Of a DNA stretch of 64,000 nt, positions 36,336 to 44,885 are shown piece after piece. The notes beneath the pieces are model-generated. The model ran no database searches. It had not been told where the DNA came from and saw only the letters and a program-made list of their open reading frames with translations. The stretch's first letter is position 1, and every line of letters starts with the position of its first letter. A program made the position numbers and the translations under genes. Source of the stretch: CAYWCV01 sp964629885 (lineage in GTDB: Bacteria > Bacteroidota > Rhodothermia > Balneolales > CAYWCV01); the NCBI GenBank assembly GCA_964629885.1, contig CAZVRJ010000010.1, positions 1 to 64,000 of the forward strand. Direction: 5' to 3'.

Positions 36336-37499
36336 ATGACACCTCACGAAGCCTCACCGAAACCGGCAGGTCTATCAGGAAGCGATATCATTCGCCACCT
36401 CATCCGAAATGTGCGCCGCATTGCCATCGTGACCGTTCTGGTGACTGTGATTGCTGTGGTTGTCAGTTTGATGCTACCCAACGAATTCCGTTCGTCGGCC
36501 AACCTGATGCCTGCCAACACGCCTGCCATCGGTCTCGACCTGCTCACACGTAGCAGCGGGCTAGGCGGATTGGCCAGCAACCTGTTGCGCACCCGTTCGA
36601 GTGCGTTCGATCGCTTTCTTGTCTTGCTCGAGACGCACACGGTAAAGAAACGGGTGGTCGACCAATTCAACCTCATTGAGGTGTATGACACGGGTGGTAG
36701 CCAGTTCCCCTTGTTGAATGCCATGAAGCGCCTCGATGCGAATACGAATTTCGAGACCTTTGAAGAAGGCAACATGGTCATCCAAGTATGGGATGAAGAT
36801 CCTGTTCGTGCCAAAGAAATGGTCGATTATTATGTGCAGCTCATTAACGAGTACAATATCGAGCTGTCCTCAACTGAGGCAACCCGCTTCAAGGAGTTTA
36901 TCGGCGACAAATACACCGAAGTCATGGCATCGGTCGACAGCCTTGAGCGTCGCACCATCGAGTTTCAGCGAGAGTATGGGGTGATTGAGTTTAACACGCA
37001 GGCGTCTGAGTACCTGAGCGCCATTATTGCGGTCACGGCTCAGTTGTATGAAGCCGAGCTACAGTTGAAAATGGTAGCCGAGAATGCGCGCGAGAACAAC
37101 CCCATCTATCAGAGGCAACTTCAGCGGGTGAACGCATTGAAATCCACATTGGCATCGATGTACAACAACACGAATCCAAACGACGTCATCCTGAATTTTT
37201 CGCAGCTTCCTGAGATTTCGACGCAGTATGTTCGCCTTATGGCGGAGGCCGAGATCCAGCAGGAGATGCTCAAATTCATCATCCCGATCTACGAAAACGC
37301 ACGCATGGAGGAAGCCAAGTCAATCCCCGGCTTGGTAGTGGTCGATGATCCATATGTGGCTGAGCGCAAAGACCGTCCGAAACGCTCTTTGATCGTGATT
37401 GGTGCCTTTATGTCGACGTTTATCTTGATGATCGTGTTCTATGCCATCCAACTTCTTTTGTACCGCAACCGCGACTATATGGCCTATCTGAGGTCGTAA
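36336..37499 (+). CDS. Wzz-type polysaccharide co-polymerase / chain-length regulator
   Basis: A 387-residue inner-membrane protein with two TM helices, near residues 27-48 (IAIVTVLVTVIAVVVSLMLP) and 352-375 (SLIVIGAFMSTFILMIVFYAIQLLLY), bracketing a periplasmic domain with long coiled-coil stretches (GDKYTEVMASVDSLERRTIEFQREYG). The pre-TM2 motif VVDDPYVAERKDRPKRS is the usual Pro-rich Wzz signature. No C-terminal tyrosine kinase domain. It should set the chain length of the polymer exported by the Wza-like protein. Confidence 0.9.
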   Translation: MTPHEASPKPAGLSGSDIIRHLIRNVRRIAIVTVLVTVIAVVVSLMLPNEFRSSANLMPANTPAIGLDLLTRSSGLGGLASNLLRTRSSAFDRFLVLLETHTVKKRVVDQFNLIEVYDTGGSQFPLLNAMKRLDANTNFETFEEGNMVIQVWDEDPVRAKEMVDYYVQLINEYNIELSSTEATRFKEFIGDKYTEVMASVDSLERRTIEFQREYGVIEFNTQASEYLSAIIAVTAQLYEAELQLKMVAENARENNPIYQRQLQRVNALKSTLASMYNNTNPNDVILNFSQLPEISTQYVRLMAEAEIQQEMLKFIIPIYENARMEEAKSIPGLVVVDDPYVAERKDRPKRSLIVIGAFMSTFILMIVFYAIQLLLYRNRDYMAYLRS

Positions 37500-37505
37500 G
37501 CCGTA

Positions 37506-38885
37506 ATGGAAGCCACGTACCCCAACGACCGGTACGGCTGGCTGCTCTTCGGCGCAGGCGTCGCCGTGATTACCGCTCTCGGAATCTTGGCATTGCAAGA
37601 GCTCACGGGTTTTGTGTTGATCGCTCTTGCACTAGTGCCTGTAGCACTCTTTACGGCATATAAGCACAAGGGTGTAATTGCATACGGACTTGTGTTTTTC
37701 GCGCTGCTCACTTTCGACCAAGATTCGGGTACGAACATCCGAGAGGCACTCTATTACGCCTACATTGCTGGGGTGGTGGCTATCATGGTACCGTGGTTGG
37801 CACTCACCGGACAATGGCGACTGCGGCATGGTGTCGATAAAGCGTACTTAGTGCTGCTCATTTTCGTCGGTTACGGCATTGTATTGGGGTTTTTCACCGG
37901 TGGATTCATGAAAAACAGGATTGACGACATCACATTGATGTTCCCGATCCTCACGTATTTCGTGCTGCGCGACCAACTGGTAGACGACAAGGTGGTAAGG
38001 AACATCCTGATCGTTTTGGTTGTGATGATGCTCTTCATCGCACTTCGCAACATCCGCAACTATCAGCAGATATTGCTTGAGGCTGTGATGGATTGGCAGG
38101 TCCAAAAAGCGCGTGTAGCCAAAAACGAAGTTTTTCTCATGGCCGGAGCTGTGGGCTTTTTTATCCTGCAAGCATATCAGACCAAGTGGATTCCAAGATT
38201 GTTCTATCTGGGAGTGTTCGGTTTCATGTTTGCTGGGTTGATTCTAACTCAAAGCCGAGGTTATTGGCTTGCTTTTGCCGTTTCTGTGGGCGTTTTCATG
38301 CTCTTTTCCGATCGAAGTGCACGAGTGCGAGCACTCATCACATCCACGTTACTCGGGTTTGTGGCGATCACAATCGCTTTCACGGTTTATTATTCGGCCA
38401 CCCTGTTAGTGCTCGAGAACTTAGCTTATCGATTGTCTCTCACTGGCGGATCGCAGATGGACCCATCGTTACTTGAACGGGTGTTGGAGACCCAATCGGT
38501 ATGGGACCTTGTTAAGCTGAATCCGTTTGCGGGCTATGGGTTCGGATATGTTTACCAACGCTATGGGGTCATTTCGGGATATTGGACCCATACCAGCTAC
38601 GTTCACAACGGCTATCTTGCTGTTTGGTTCAAGATGGGTCTTTTCGGGATGCTCGCCGCCATCACCTACCTTATCATGATAGCCCGAACCGGCTACAGGG
38701 TGTTCAAGACGGCTACATCACCGTTCGCCCGCATTACTGCATTGATCATCTTGTGCCAGGTGGTCGGCATGATGCTCGTAAACATAACTTCGCCACAGTT
38801 CTTAGGCTTCGACTCGATGCTGCTGCTGGCTGTAATGGGTGCCATGGTGGCTAGTTTGGCCGACAGGCATCTATTAAAGGCTTAG
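37506..38885 (+). CDS. O-antigen ligase / polymerase-like membrane protein
   Basis: A 459-residue polytopic protein with about twelve TM helices and the large periplasmic loop of the Wzy_C/WaaL family, where the region NPFAGYGFGYVYQRYGVISGYWTHTSYVHNGYLAVWFKMGLFG carries the conserved HNxY pattern. It would polymerise or ligate polysaccharide repeat units on undecaprenyl carriers at the periplasmic face. Last of the three export genes, 6 bp after the Wzz-like gene. Ligase and polymerase cannot be separated by eye. Confidence 0.85.
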   Translation: MEATYPNDRYGWLLFGAGVAVITALGILALQELTGFVLIALALVPVALFTAYKHKGVIAYGLVFFALLTFDQDSGTNIREALYYAYIAGVVAIMVPWLALTGQWRLRHGVDKAYLVLLIFVGYGIVLGFFTGGFMKNRIDDITLMFPILTYFVLRDQLVDDKVVRNILIVLVVMMLFIALRNIRNYQQILLEAVMDWQVQKARVAKNEVFLMAGAVGFFILQAYQTKWIPRLFYLGVFGFMFAGLILTQSRGYWLAFAVSVGVFMLFSDRSARVRALITSTLLGFVAITIAFTVYYSATLLVLENLAYRLSLTGGSQMDPSLLERVLETQSVWDLVKLNPFAGYGFGYVYQRYGVISGYWTHTSYVHNGYLAVWFKMGLFGMLAAITYLIMIARTGYRVFKTATSPFARITALIILCQVVGMMLVNITSPQFLGFDSMLLLAVMGAMVASLADRHLLKA

Positions 38886-38888
38886 GGC

Positions 38889-40700
38889 TTAATCCCAGAT
38901 TTTTGGAACAGGTAATTCGAAGGGGTTAAAGATTTTGTCGAGAAGGAAAGCAAGTTCTCTTCGTGTAATTCTTTCGGAGCTACTGTTATCTGCTAGAGAA
39001 GTGACACCCCCAACCTTCATAAGTTCTGCTGAAGCCATATCATGCGTGAGAGCTTGACCAGGCTCAAGGGTGCTATCAAGCTCCAAAACTGACAAGGCAA
39101 GGATGAGATCATCGGTTGTGGCAGCTGAATCTGGCTTAAAATGGGTTTCGTTTGCCCATGCCACAGGTCTGCCCTCGCCACGCATTAAACCGGCTGAACC
39201 GACCCTCATTATAGCCGCAAATTCGGGTTCGCTTGCTTTGACGTCAAAGTAAGGCATGATCCAAACCGATGCGTCGAGCAGTGTTTGCTGCAATAGTCTG
39301 ATTGAAAGATCCGCGGGTTCAACGCCTTCCCTTATGCTTAGAGCAGCAGCGGCACCTGCAGCCTGCCCTAAGCCCAACACAACGGGTTGTAGGCGGGTGG
39401 TTCCATTTACGACGCTGGTTACGGAGATGCTCTTTTCGGCTACAATAAGTCCCTTGATGGATTCGGGTATCATCGAGCCAAATGGCACGTTATATGATGG
39501 AATTGGTGGAAATTCGATTTGACGCGGTTCCGGGTTCACCTTTCGGTGGTGGTCTACGGGATAATCGCCAACAGCAATACCAAATTGATAGTAGGGACGG
39601 CCGGAGTCAGCATAGGGGTCGAGTATATCTTGGAGTTTAAGTGTGATCTTTCCGTTTAAACGGCGGCTTTCGCGGATGTATGGGATCAAAGCTAGATGGT
39701 CGTCTGTGCCAAATTCGTCAGTTGCTAGACCAATGTGTTTATAGCCCCCTTTGGTTTGAAGGAAATAGACCCAAGCTAAGGTATGATTTTTGGCCGCTTT
39801 GAGAGCTTCATCTCTCTGTTCTGGTGTCAATTCGAGTATATCAAGGTATAAGTCGTTGCCCTTGTTCGGCCAATTGATCATGAACTTGTCGTTCGGCAGC
39901 CTCCCATAATTTAGCATTTGCTGGCAATCGATCAGACCCTCTGTCTGAACATCGCATACTTGTGCGCACATACAGTCGAATGGTTCGGTATTGTACGGTT
40001 CTGGTTTGGGAATCGTCATGTCGGCTCCACTACCATAATCTTTCAGAATGGCGACATAGGTAAGGTCTTGTACATAGTCCACTTTTTGTTCGGGGGCTCC
40101 CTGTTCGCCTGTTTCAGCGAGGGTTTCCATTCCTGTACGGTATGCAGCTCCTGAGGAGGCGATAACATCGCCAAATTCTGTTGCCTCAATGACGATATTT
40201 GCCCCAATGCGAACGAGATCACCGTTTTTGTCGGTGAATTCAGCTCCAATAATACGATCTCCAAGCATCACTGCCTTGCGAAACTGTAGCTCATACTTTA
40301 CTTGGACATTAGATTCAACGGCCACCATTGCCTTCAAAATGGAGTCGCCAACATGGGGTTCGAATAGGGTATTGCTCACCCAACCGGTGGCGACTTTGGA
40401 TGGACCTCCGTAATAGGTGTACAGAGCCTCCCTAAACTCTCCAAATATGCCCGATGGCATACGATGGTTACCATCAACGGCGGCAACGCCGGCTGCCGTG
40501 AGCATGCCCCCCAACCATGTGGTTGGCTCGGCCACAATGACACTGGCACCCAACCTAGAAGCTTGGATGGCGGCTGCGGTTCCACTGGCACCTCCACCAA
40601 CAACCAAAATATCCGTTTCGTGATCCCATGATGGTTGGGCGGTGCAGCTTGCAAATATGAGTGTAAAAAATAGGGGTAGTACGAACCGAAGCATGGCCAT
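38889..40700 (-). CDS. Lipoprotein FAD-dependent oxidoreductase
   Basis: A 603-residue predicted flavoenzyme of the FAD_oxidored type (PF12831-like). It starts with a lipobox (LIFASC, Cys19), then the dinucleotide loop GGGASG (35-40) and EPTTWLGGMLTAAGVAAVDG. The second FAD-contacting region is near SITVTSVVNGTTRLQPVVLGLGQAAGAAAALS. The last 100 residues (GEGRPVAWANETHFKPDSAATTDDLILALSVL and SERITRRELAFLLDKIF) resemble SLH repeats. A Sec-lipoprotein signal on an FAD enzyme is unusual, since most exported flavoproteins use Tat. It lies 18 bp beyond the terminator of the glycan operon on the same strand, so read-through may express it. Substrate unknown; a sugar or glycan alcohol is a guess from context. 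Confidence 0.8.
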   Translation of the reverse strand: MAMLRFVLPLFFTLIFASCTAQPSWDHETDILVVGGGASGTAAAIQASRLGASVIVAEPTTWLGGMLTAAGVAAVDGNHRMPSGIFGEFREALYTYYGGPSKVATGWVSNTLFEPHVGDSILKAMVAVESNVQVKYELQFRKAVMLGDRIIGAEFTDKNGDLVRIGANIVIEATEFGDVIASSGAAYRTGMETLAETGEQGAPEQKVDYVQDLTYVAILKDYGSGADMTIPKPEPYNTEPFDCMCAQVCDVQTEGLIDCQQMLNYGRLPNDKFMINWPNKGNDLYLDILELTPEQRDEALKAAKNHTLAWVYFLQTKGGYKHIGLATDEFGTDDHLALIPYIRESRRLNGKITLKLQDILDPYADSGRPYYQFGIAVGDYPVDHHRKVNPEPRQIEFPPIPSYNVPFGSMIPESIKGLIVAEKSISVTSVVNGTTRLQPVVLGLGQAAGAAAALSIREGVEPADLSIRLLQQTLLDASVWIMPYFDVKASEPEFAAIMRVGSAGLMRGEGRPVAWANETHFKPDSAATTDDLILALSVLELDSTLEPGQALTHDMASAELMKVGGVTSLADNSSSERITRRELAFLLDKIFNPFELPVPKIWD

Positions 40701-40717
40701 GTAAATTCAGTGATATG

Positions 40718-40755
40718 AAAAAGCCCGCACCCGAGAATCAGGTGCGGGCTTTTAT
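40718..40755 (-). terminator. Terminator at the end of the 16-kb glycan operon
   Basis: AAAAGCCCGCACC pairs with GGTGCGGGCTTTT over a nine-base loop, with A and T runs on both sides. It is 10 bp after the DUF4623 stop and 18 bp before the FAD oxidoreductase start codon. Confidence 0.92.
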
Positions 40756-40764
40756 GGAGATCTA

Positions 40765-43008
40765 TTACTTAACGAGTGTGAATTTGCCGCTTGCCGACAT
40801 GATCTTAGCGCCCGTGTTGGCGGTCATGCGGTATAGGTATACACCGCTTGCCAGACGGGAGGCGTTGAGCATAAACTGCTGGTTGCTTCCGGCAGCCAAA
40901 CGACCCACGTTTTGTGTCAAGACAACACGACCGAGGATGTCGATCACCTGCAGGGTTACATCGGCACGTTCAGCCAAGTTGAAACGGATCGTTGTCGTTG
41001 GGTTGAATGGGTTCGGATAGTTACCGATGATTTCGAAGTTGCTTGGAAGCTCTGAAACAGTTTCATCATCCAAATCGGTAAGAGTAGCATTCGTCAGTTT
41101 GAAACTGGCATAGGCATTATTCGATGCCATAACAACAAGTCTGTTGTTGGTTGGATCCCATCCGGATCCGCCGGTTTGATTGACGTTTGCACGCACACTT
41201 AGTGGTCCAAGAGTTCTGAGTAATGTGGGCTCTTGTGGATTGGTGACATCAATTACATGGAAGGTGGAGTTGTTCGGACCCAAGGCCAAAAACTTGCGTC
41301 CAGCAGCCTCGAAGTAGGTGCTTGGCCCAAAGAATGTGTTTGGGACTTTTGCCTCGTCCAGCTCGGCCAAGATGGTGTTATTTGCTTCGTTGAGCAACGA
41401 AGTGGGTGTTCCAAAACCGCTCAACCATACGTGGGTGGTTCCTGGGACAGGCGAAATACCAAAGCGTCCTAGATTGGCTGGAACGAGCAGAGGGGCAATC
41501 TCGACCATGGCTGTTCCATTCCATGTAAGACGACCGATTTCGGTGCTGCCTGTACCAGAAATGTAGACTGTTACACTATTTCCTGAGCCCCTGATGCCGA
41601 AGGCGTCACCATAGCGAAGTGCACTCAACTCTCCCTCGAAGACGGTCTGAGGAGCAGCATTTTCGTTGGCCCAACGGTAGATTCGTACCGTTTGTCCTGA
41701 TAGTGCCAAGTTGCATGCGAAAATTTGGCCGTCGGAAGTTGCAGCGGCAATATTGATAGGGAATGTTGAGTTCACATTTACCACGCCGGTCATATCCAAG
41801 GCCTTGATCGAATCTCCGGTAGCGGAGTTGATGACTTTTATTTCAGCGTATCCTGTACGTGATACCAAAAGAGCATTGCCCGTTGCTGGGTTAACGGTCA
41901 ATCCACGTGTTACGTTATCGGAGCGGAACCAGCGGTTTTCGTCGGCATAGACAGCCCACTCTGGGGCGAACCGGGCTGCATGCACCTGGCCAAAGCGGAA
42001 TGCAGTGAGGTTGTTGTTGGTACCCATCACAAAGAGGCGGTTCTTTACCGCATCGTATGTGATGAAGCCGGCGCCGTTTGAGTTAGCTACGCTGTTGATA
42101 CCAGCAATTGTTGCGACTTTTTTGATTTCATCCAAGTTGGTAACATCGAAGACCTCAAATTCTGAACCAAATGAACCACCACGCAAACCAATTACGACAA
42201 AGTTCTTCTCATTTTGTGTGAATGAGCGTATTTCTTGGAATGCGTTGTTTGTCAGATCGGGTCCGATCGTTTTGATGACGGCACCGGTGGTTCCGTTGAT
42301 CAACGATGCGACAGATCCACCACCGTTAACCCATAGGTTTCCATCGCCTGTAGGTGACATAGCACCACGAGCCAAACCTGATGCAATCGTTAACTCGCGG
42401 GCTAAGGTTGCGGTAGTTGCACCACGTGCCATAGTAAACACAGCAATCTTAGTATTGCCCGATCCACTTACATAGATCGTGATGCTGCCAGGATTTGCAT
42501 CTGTTCCAAAGTTGCCCTCAACAGCGAAGGAGTCGCCATAGCGCCCTGCAGTAAGGGTCGACGTTGTGCCGTCAAAAACGACCCGTGGTGCAGTCGTGAC
42601 CGTTTGATTCGGCCAATGATAGATTTTTAGAGCTGTGCCAGACGTGATCAAGTTTGCGGCAAAAATATTACCATCGCTGGTAATACCCATTTCGTTGATT
42701 CCGAAAGTACCACCGGTAACATCGGTATTATTGAGCACTCCTACAGAGTCGCCCGTAGCGGAGTTTAAAACGAGTACTCGATTACCCAATTGGCGAGTAG
42801 CCATTAGGATGTTATCGGTAACGGGGTTGTACGCTCCTCCGCGTACTTGGTCACCTGCAGCAGGTAGCCATGGCCGTTGTCCAGATAAGATTTCCCAAGC
42901 TTTGTCGGTCATTGCAGTGACCTGCGCAGAACTGAGAGTTGGCAACAATGCCAAACTCAGAAGCCAGAGACCTAAAAAGGTCGATTGAGCTTGTTTTGAA
43001 GCATTCAT
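40765..43008 (-). CDS. Secreted DUF4623-like repeat protein with T9SS sorting domain
   Basis: A 747-residue exported protein: signal peptide to about residue 29 (LLPTLSSAQ), two homologous halves of roughly 300 residues, and a type A T9SS C-terminal domain (about 660-747, starting GNYPNPFNPTTTIRF and ending SASGKFTLVK). The duplication is visible in paired motifs: YNPVTDNILMATRQ / VNPATGNALLVSRT, VLNSATGDSVGVLN / VINSATGDSIKALD, GRYGDSFAVEG / LRYGDAFGIRG and ITIYVSGSGNTKI / VTVYISGTGSTEI. The short repeated strands suggest a beta-propeller, probably binding glycan at the surface. Last gene of the operon, 55 bp after the symporter gene. Confidence 0.85.
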   Translation of the reverse strand: MNASKQAQSTFLGLWLLSLALLPTLSSAQVTAMTDKAWEILSGQRPWLPAAGDQVRGGAYNPVTDNILMATRQLGNRVLVLNSATGDSVGVLNNTDVTGGTFGINEMGITSDGNIFAANLITSGTALKIYHWPNQTVTTAPRVVFDGTTSTLTAGRYGDSFAVEGNFGTDANPGSITIYVSGSGNTKIAVFTMARGATTATLARELTIASGLARGAMSPTGDGNLWVNGGGSVASLINGTTGAVIKTIGPDLTNNAFQEIRSFTQNEKNFVVIGLRGGSFGSEFEVFDVTNLDEIKKVATIAGINSVANSNGAGFITYDAVKNRLFVMGTNNNLTAFRFGQVHAARFAPEWAVYADENRWFRSDNVTRGLTVNPATGNALLVSRTGYAEIKVINSATGDSIKALDMTGVVNVNSTFPINIAAATSDGQIFACNLALSGQTVRIYRWANENAAPQTVFEGELSALRYGDAFGIRGSGNSVTVYISGTGSTEIGRLTWNGTAMVEIAPLLVPANLGRFGISPVPGTTHVWLSGFGTPTSLLNEANNTILAELDEAKVPNTFFGPSTYFEAAGRKFLALGPNNSTFHVIDVTNPQEPTLLRTLGPLSVRANVNQTGGSGWDPTNNRLVVMASNNAYASFKLTNATLTDLDDETVSELPSNFEIIGNYPNPFNPTTTIRFNLAERADVTLQVIDILGRVVLTQNVGRLAAGSNQQFMLNASRLASGVYLYRMTANTGAKIMSASGKFTLVK

Positions 43009-43063
43009 ATGTTTGTGGTTTATTGATTAATGGTAGCGGTTTGTGTGATCGTCGTGTATGCGT

Positions 43064-44881
43064 TTATGTGAGTTTAGCATCAGACGGTGATGCTTCAACC
43101 GGTGTGCGTGGTAGAGCCGACAAGTGCCTGAACCAACCGAAATACAACATCAAGCTCAAGACTATCAGCAATCCAAACAAAGGCCAGAAAAGGTGCCACT
43201 GGCGCGTGACAAATACCATTGGGGTGAGAAAGAGGGTCAATTGCCAAGGAACGGCAACAAAAATGGAGCGGAGATCACGCTTATTCTCTTCGGCAACTTG
43301 GTGCTGATCGATATCCTTTACTTTCTCGCGGATGTGTCCCCAGAATCCAAATGGGCGGGTCTTCCGGTAGAAGTTCATCAACACCTCATCATCGACTGGG
43401 TCTGACATGAAGGTGCCCAAAATCGAGGCGACAAACGAAGCACTAATAATTATGAGGAAACCCCACATGTCGCCAATTCCTGGATAGAAAATGAGCTGTG
43501 CGAAGGCCATCATCATGCCCGTGAACACTCCTGACGCAAACCCCCATCCATTGAAGCGCCACCAATACCATCGAATGACCTGTGGAATGATAAAACCTGA
43601 ACCCAAGCCCATAGTGAGCCACGACCAAACCTGATTCAGATTATTAAACGCATAGGTTAGAGCCAGTCCCACAATAACAATCACGAGGGAAGCCATTCGG
43701 CTATGCCAAATTAGTTTTTTCTCGTCAGCGTCCGGACGGATGAATTTCTGGTAGATATCCTTCACCCAATAGGCGGCACCTGAGTTCACTACGGAGTCGA
43801 AGGTCGACATTGCCGCAGCAATCAAGCCAGCTAATAGGAGTCCTTTCATTCCTGTTGGGATGACGTTCACTAGCACTGTTGGAAGCACCTCTTCAGGATT
43901 TTGAATTACCCCGTGCTGGGAACCATAGACGATGCCAATAATCGCCATGCTAACTACAAAAGGCCAACGGAACGAGAGTAAAAGAATCCATAATAGGCTC
44001 AAGAGCCCGGCTTCACGATCGTTTTCGGCTGCATAGTACCGCTGCACCAAATACCCACCCGATCCACCTGACCCTTCAATAACTGTCTTGGCCAAATAGA
44101 ACATAACTGCAATGCCCAAGAAATTGTACGCCGCGTATTCGCCAGGTAGATTCATATTCCACGATGGGACAATATCCACCCATGACGTAATGTTTGTTTT
44201 CAACTCTTGAAAACCACCCCCAACCAAAGGCACCGAGACCATGAACTCATCGGGAAGTGTGTACTGCGTAAAAGCTAAGAAACAGACGTACAAAATGGCG
44301 ATCAAGATGAGAAAACCTTGAAATACGTCGGTATAAACCACTCCGTACAATCCCGATGCAATGGTGTATATCGAAGCCAGCACGATCATGATCAAGGCAG
44401 CCAGATTCGGATCCATTCCTAGAATCGTACCCAAAAATATGCCACCACCCTGTGCAAAGTATGTGACAACAGCCACTGCAAAAGCAAGATTTGTGATTGC
44501 AGCAAGCAATCGAGCTACATTCCCTGCACGACCTGGACCAAAACGGAATTGCATCCATTCGGCGAGTGTCATAACACCCGCACGCCGGTTCCATTTACCC
44601 ATAAAGATCATAAAGAAGGCCATAACCAGCACAACGCCGCCTCGGATCTCGATGAAAAAGCCATTGAGTCCGATCGCGTAAATGAGCGCTACAATGATCA
44701 TTGTACCGCTTACATCCAAGTTCGACGCCATTCCCGAAGCACCTAATGCCCACCAAGGAATTTTTCGGTTTCCTAGGAAGAAACTATCTATACCTGTTGA
44801 TGCCTTTTTTTGAAGGTAGACACCAAAACCCACCAAGAGCAGCAGGTACACCGATATGATGATATAATCGATTGGTTGCAT
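43064..44881 (-). CDS. Sodium:solute symporter (SSS family)
   Basis: A 605-residue inner-membrane symporter with about 14-15 helices of the LeuT fold. Signature segments include FFLGNRKIPWWALGASGMASNLDVSGTMIIVALIYAIGLNGFF (TM1 region) and IASGLYGVVYTDVFQGFLILIAILYV. The family takes up sugars, myo-inositol, sialic acid, proline and similar solutes with sodium. The four-gene context with GHL10 hydrolases makes a sugar or sugar derivative likely. It starts 4 bp after the upstream hydrolase gene, so translation is probably coupled. The central loop and extended C-terminal part (FYRKTRPFGFWGHIREKVKDIDQHQ) are typical of the long sugar-transporting branch. Confidence 0.92.
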   Translation of the reverse strand: MQPIDYIIISVYLLLLVGFGVYLQKKASTGIDSFFLGNRKIPWWALGASGMASNLDVSGTMIIVALIYAIGLNGFFIEIRGGVVLVMAFFMIFMGKWNRRAGVMTLAEWMQFRFGPGRAGNVARLLAAITNLAFAVAVVTYFAQGGGIFLGTILGMDPNLAALIMIVLASIYTIASGLYGVVYTDVFQGFLILIAILYVCFLAFTQYTLPDEFMVSVPLVGGGFQELKTNITSWVDIVPSWNMNLPGEYAAYNFLGIAVMFYLAKTVIEGSGGSGGYLVQRYYAAENDREAGLLSLLWILLLSFRWPFVVSMAIIGIVYGSQHGVIQNPEEVLPTVLVNVIPTGMKGLLLAGLIAAAMSTFDSVVNSGAAYWVKDIYQKFIRPDADEKKLIWHSRMASLVIVIVGLALTYAFNNLNQVWSWLTMGLGSGFIIPQVIRWYWWRFNGWGFASGVFTGMMMAFAQLIFYPGIGDMWGFLIIISASFVASILGTFMSDPVDDEVLMNFYRKTRPFGFWGHIREKVKDIDQHQVAEENKRDLRSIFVAVPWQLTLFLTPMVFVTRQWHLFWPLFGLLIVLSLMLYFGWFRHLSALPRTPVEASPSDAKLT

Positions 44882-44885
44882 CGAC

